NCBI GenBank assembly: GCA_031277075.1
Contig: JAISLV010000169.1
Span: 1 to 5,728 of the forward strand
Length of the DNA stretch: 5,728 nt
Source: Endomicrobium sp.
Lineage (GTDB): Bacteria; Elusimicrobiota; Endomicrobiia; Endomicrobiales; Endomicrobiaceae
Reading direction: 5' to 3'
Shown: one piece after another, positions 5,626 to 5,728 of the stretch
Layout of the letters: every line of letters starts with the position of its first letter
Position numbering within the stretch: position 1 is the stretch's first letter
The notes under the pieces: generated by a model
What the model was told of the DNA's origin: nothing
Databases searched by the model: none
What the model saw: the letters and a program-made list of their open reading frames with translations, nothing else
Position numbers and translations under genes: made by a program

Positions 5626-5689
5626 TGTTTCTAAAAACCCTAATGTCCGTCAGAACCTGCGCCGTTAACATTATATATTTTTAGAAACA
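5626..5689 (-). repeat. Perfect 12-bp inverted repeat with nested 6-bp repeat in the leader of the ABC ATPase gene
   Basis: The plus strand has TGTTTCTAAAAA at 5626-5637 and its exact reverse complement TTTTTAGAAACA at 5678-5689, separated by 40 bases. Inside it, TAATGT (5641-5646) and ACATTA (5668-5673) form a second matching pair in register, with 3 and 4 unpaired bases between the two stems. The arms are centred 52 bases apart, close to five helical turns. The whole element lies 16-79 bases before the ATPase start codon. It could be an mRNA leader stem-loop, a pair of operator sites around a promoter, or a terminator-like structure of an upstream gene. Confidence 0.6.
5670..5675 (-). promoter_or_regulatory. 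Possible -10 element (TATAAT) upstream of the ABC ATPase gene
   Basis: The minus strand carries an exact TATAAT about 60 bases before the ATG, within the inverted repeat. No acceptable -35 box is found 16-18 bases upstream and there is no TGn extension. A second TATAAT occurs at 5709-5714, whose -35 region would be largely outside the window. In such AT-rich DNA an isolated TATAAT is weak evidence. Confidence 0.3.
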
Positions 5690-5728
5690 CCCATATTTTA
5701 ATTGGCATATTATATTATTTTTAATCCG

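Noticed and set aside
5640..5708. Minus-strand 22-codon ORF in the leader of the ATPase gene
   Set aside because: It has an ATG but no ribosome site and no motif, and it overlaps the inverted repeat. An upstream leader peptide cannot be excluded, but nothing supports it.
1..5728. CRISPR array, insertion sequence, tRNA/rRNA, riboswitch, toxin-antitoxin or defence module
   Set aside because: No regularly spaced repeats, transposase, terminal repeats with target duplication, cloverleaf-like sequence or defence-type protein was seen on either strand.

Overview
The window looks like ordinary chromosomal housekeeping DNA from an AT-rich (roughly 40% GC by eye), probably anaerobic bacterium. Every convincing gene is on the minus strand, so transcription runs from high to low coordinates. 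A two-subunit [4Fe-4S] class I fumarase, an oxaloacetate-decarboxylating malic enzyme of the short prokaryotic type and a type III pantothenate kinase fit an anaerobe. A lipoprotein with a clear lipobox and Gly at +2 is compatible with a diderm. Ribosome binding sites are weak or absent before several genes. I cannot assign a phylum; Elusimicrobiota/Endomicrobia-like or Fibrobacterota-like lineages are guesses only.

Layout in transcription order: (1) 5611-5728 is a non-coding AT-rich leader with a perfect 12-bp inverted repeat around a TATAAT box. (2) 4507-5610 is a MalK/UgpC/MsmX-type ATPase of a sugar ABC importer. (3) 3500-4429 is a lipoprotein of unknown function. (4) 2070-3401 is malic enzyme. 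(5) 1160-1999 and 568-1098 are the alpha and beta subunits of class I fumarase. (6) 1-556 is the first 185 residues of CoaX, cut by the window edge. The gaps between genes are 11-98 bases. They contain small hairpins but no strong intrinsic terminator, so partial or full co-transcription is possible.

The clearest functional link is fumarase plus malic enzyme. Together they connect fumarate to malate and malate to pyruvate plus CO2 with a reduced nicotinamide cofactor, as an anaerobe would use to balance C4 and C3 pools. The ABC ATPase would energise carbohydrate uptake, but its permeases and binding protein are not in the window. CoaX commits pantothenate to coenzyme A. The lipoprotein is the only gene I could not place.

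I found no CRISPR array, mobile element, RNA gene, toxin-antitoxin or defence module, and no convincing undescribed system. The items most worth a second look are the leader inverted repeat before the ATPase gene, the unassigned lipoprotein, and the fumarase/malic enzyme grouping.
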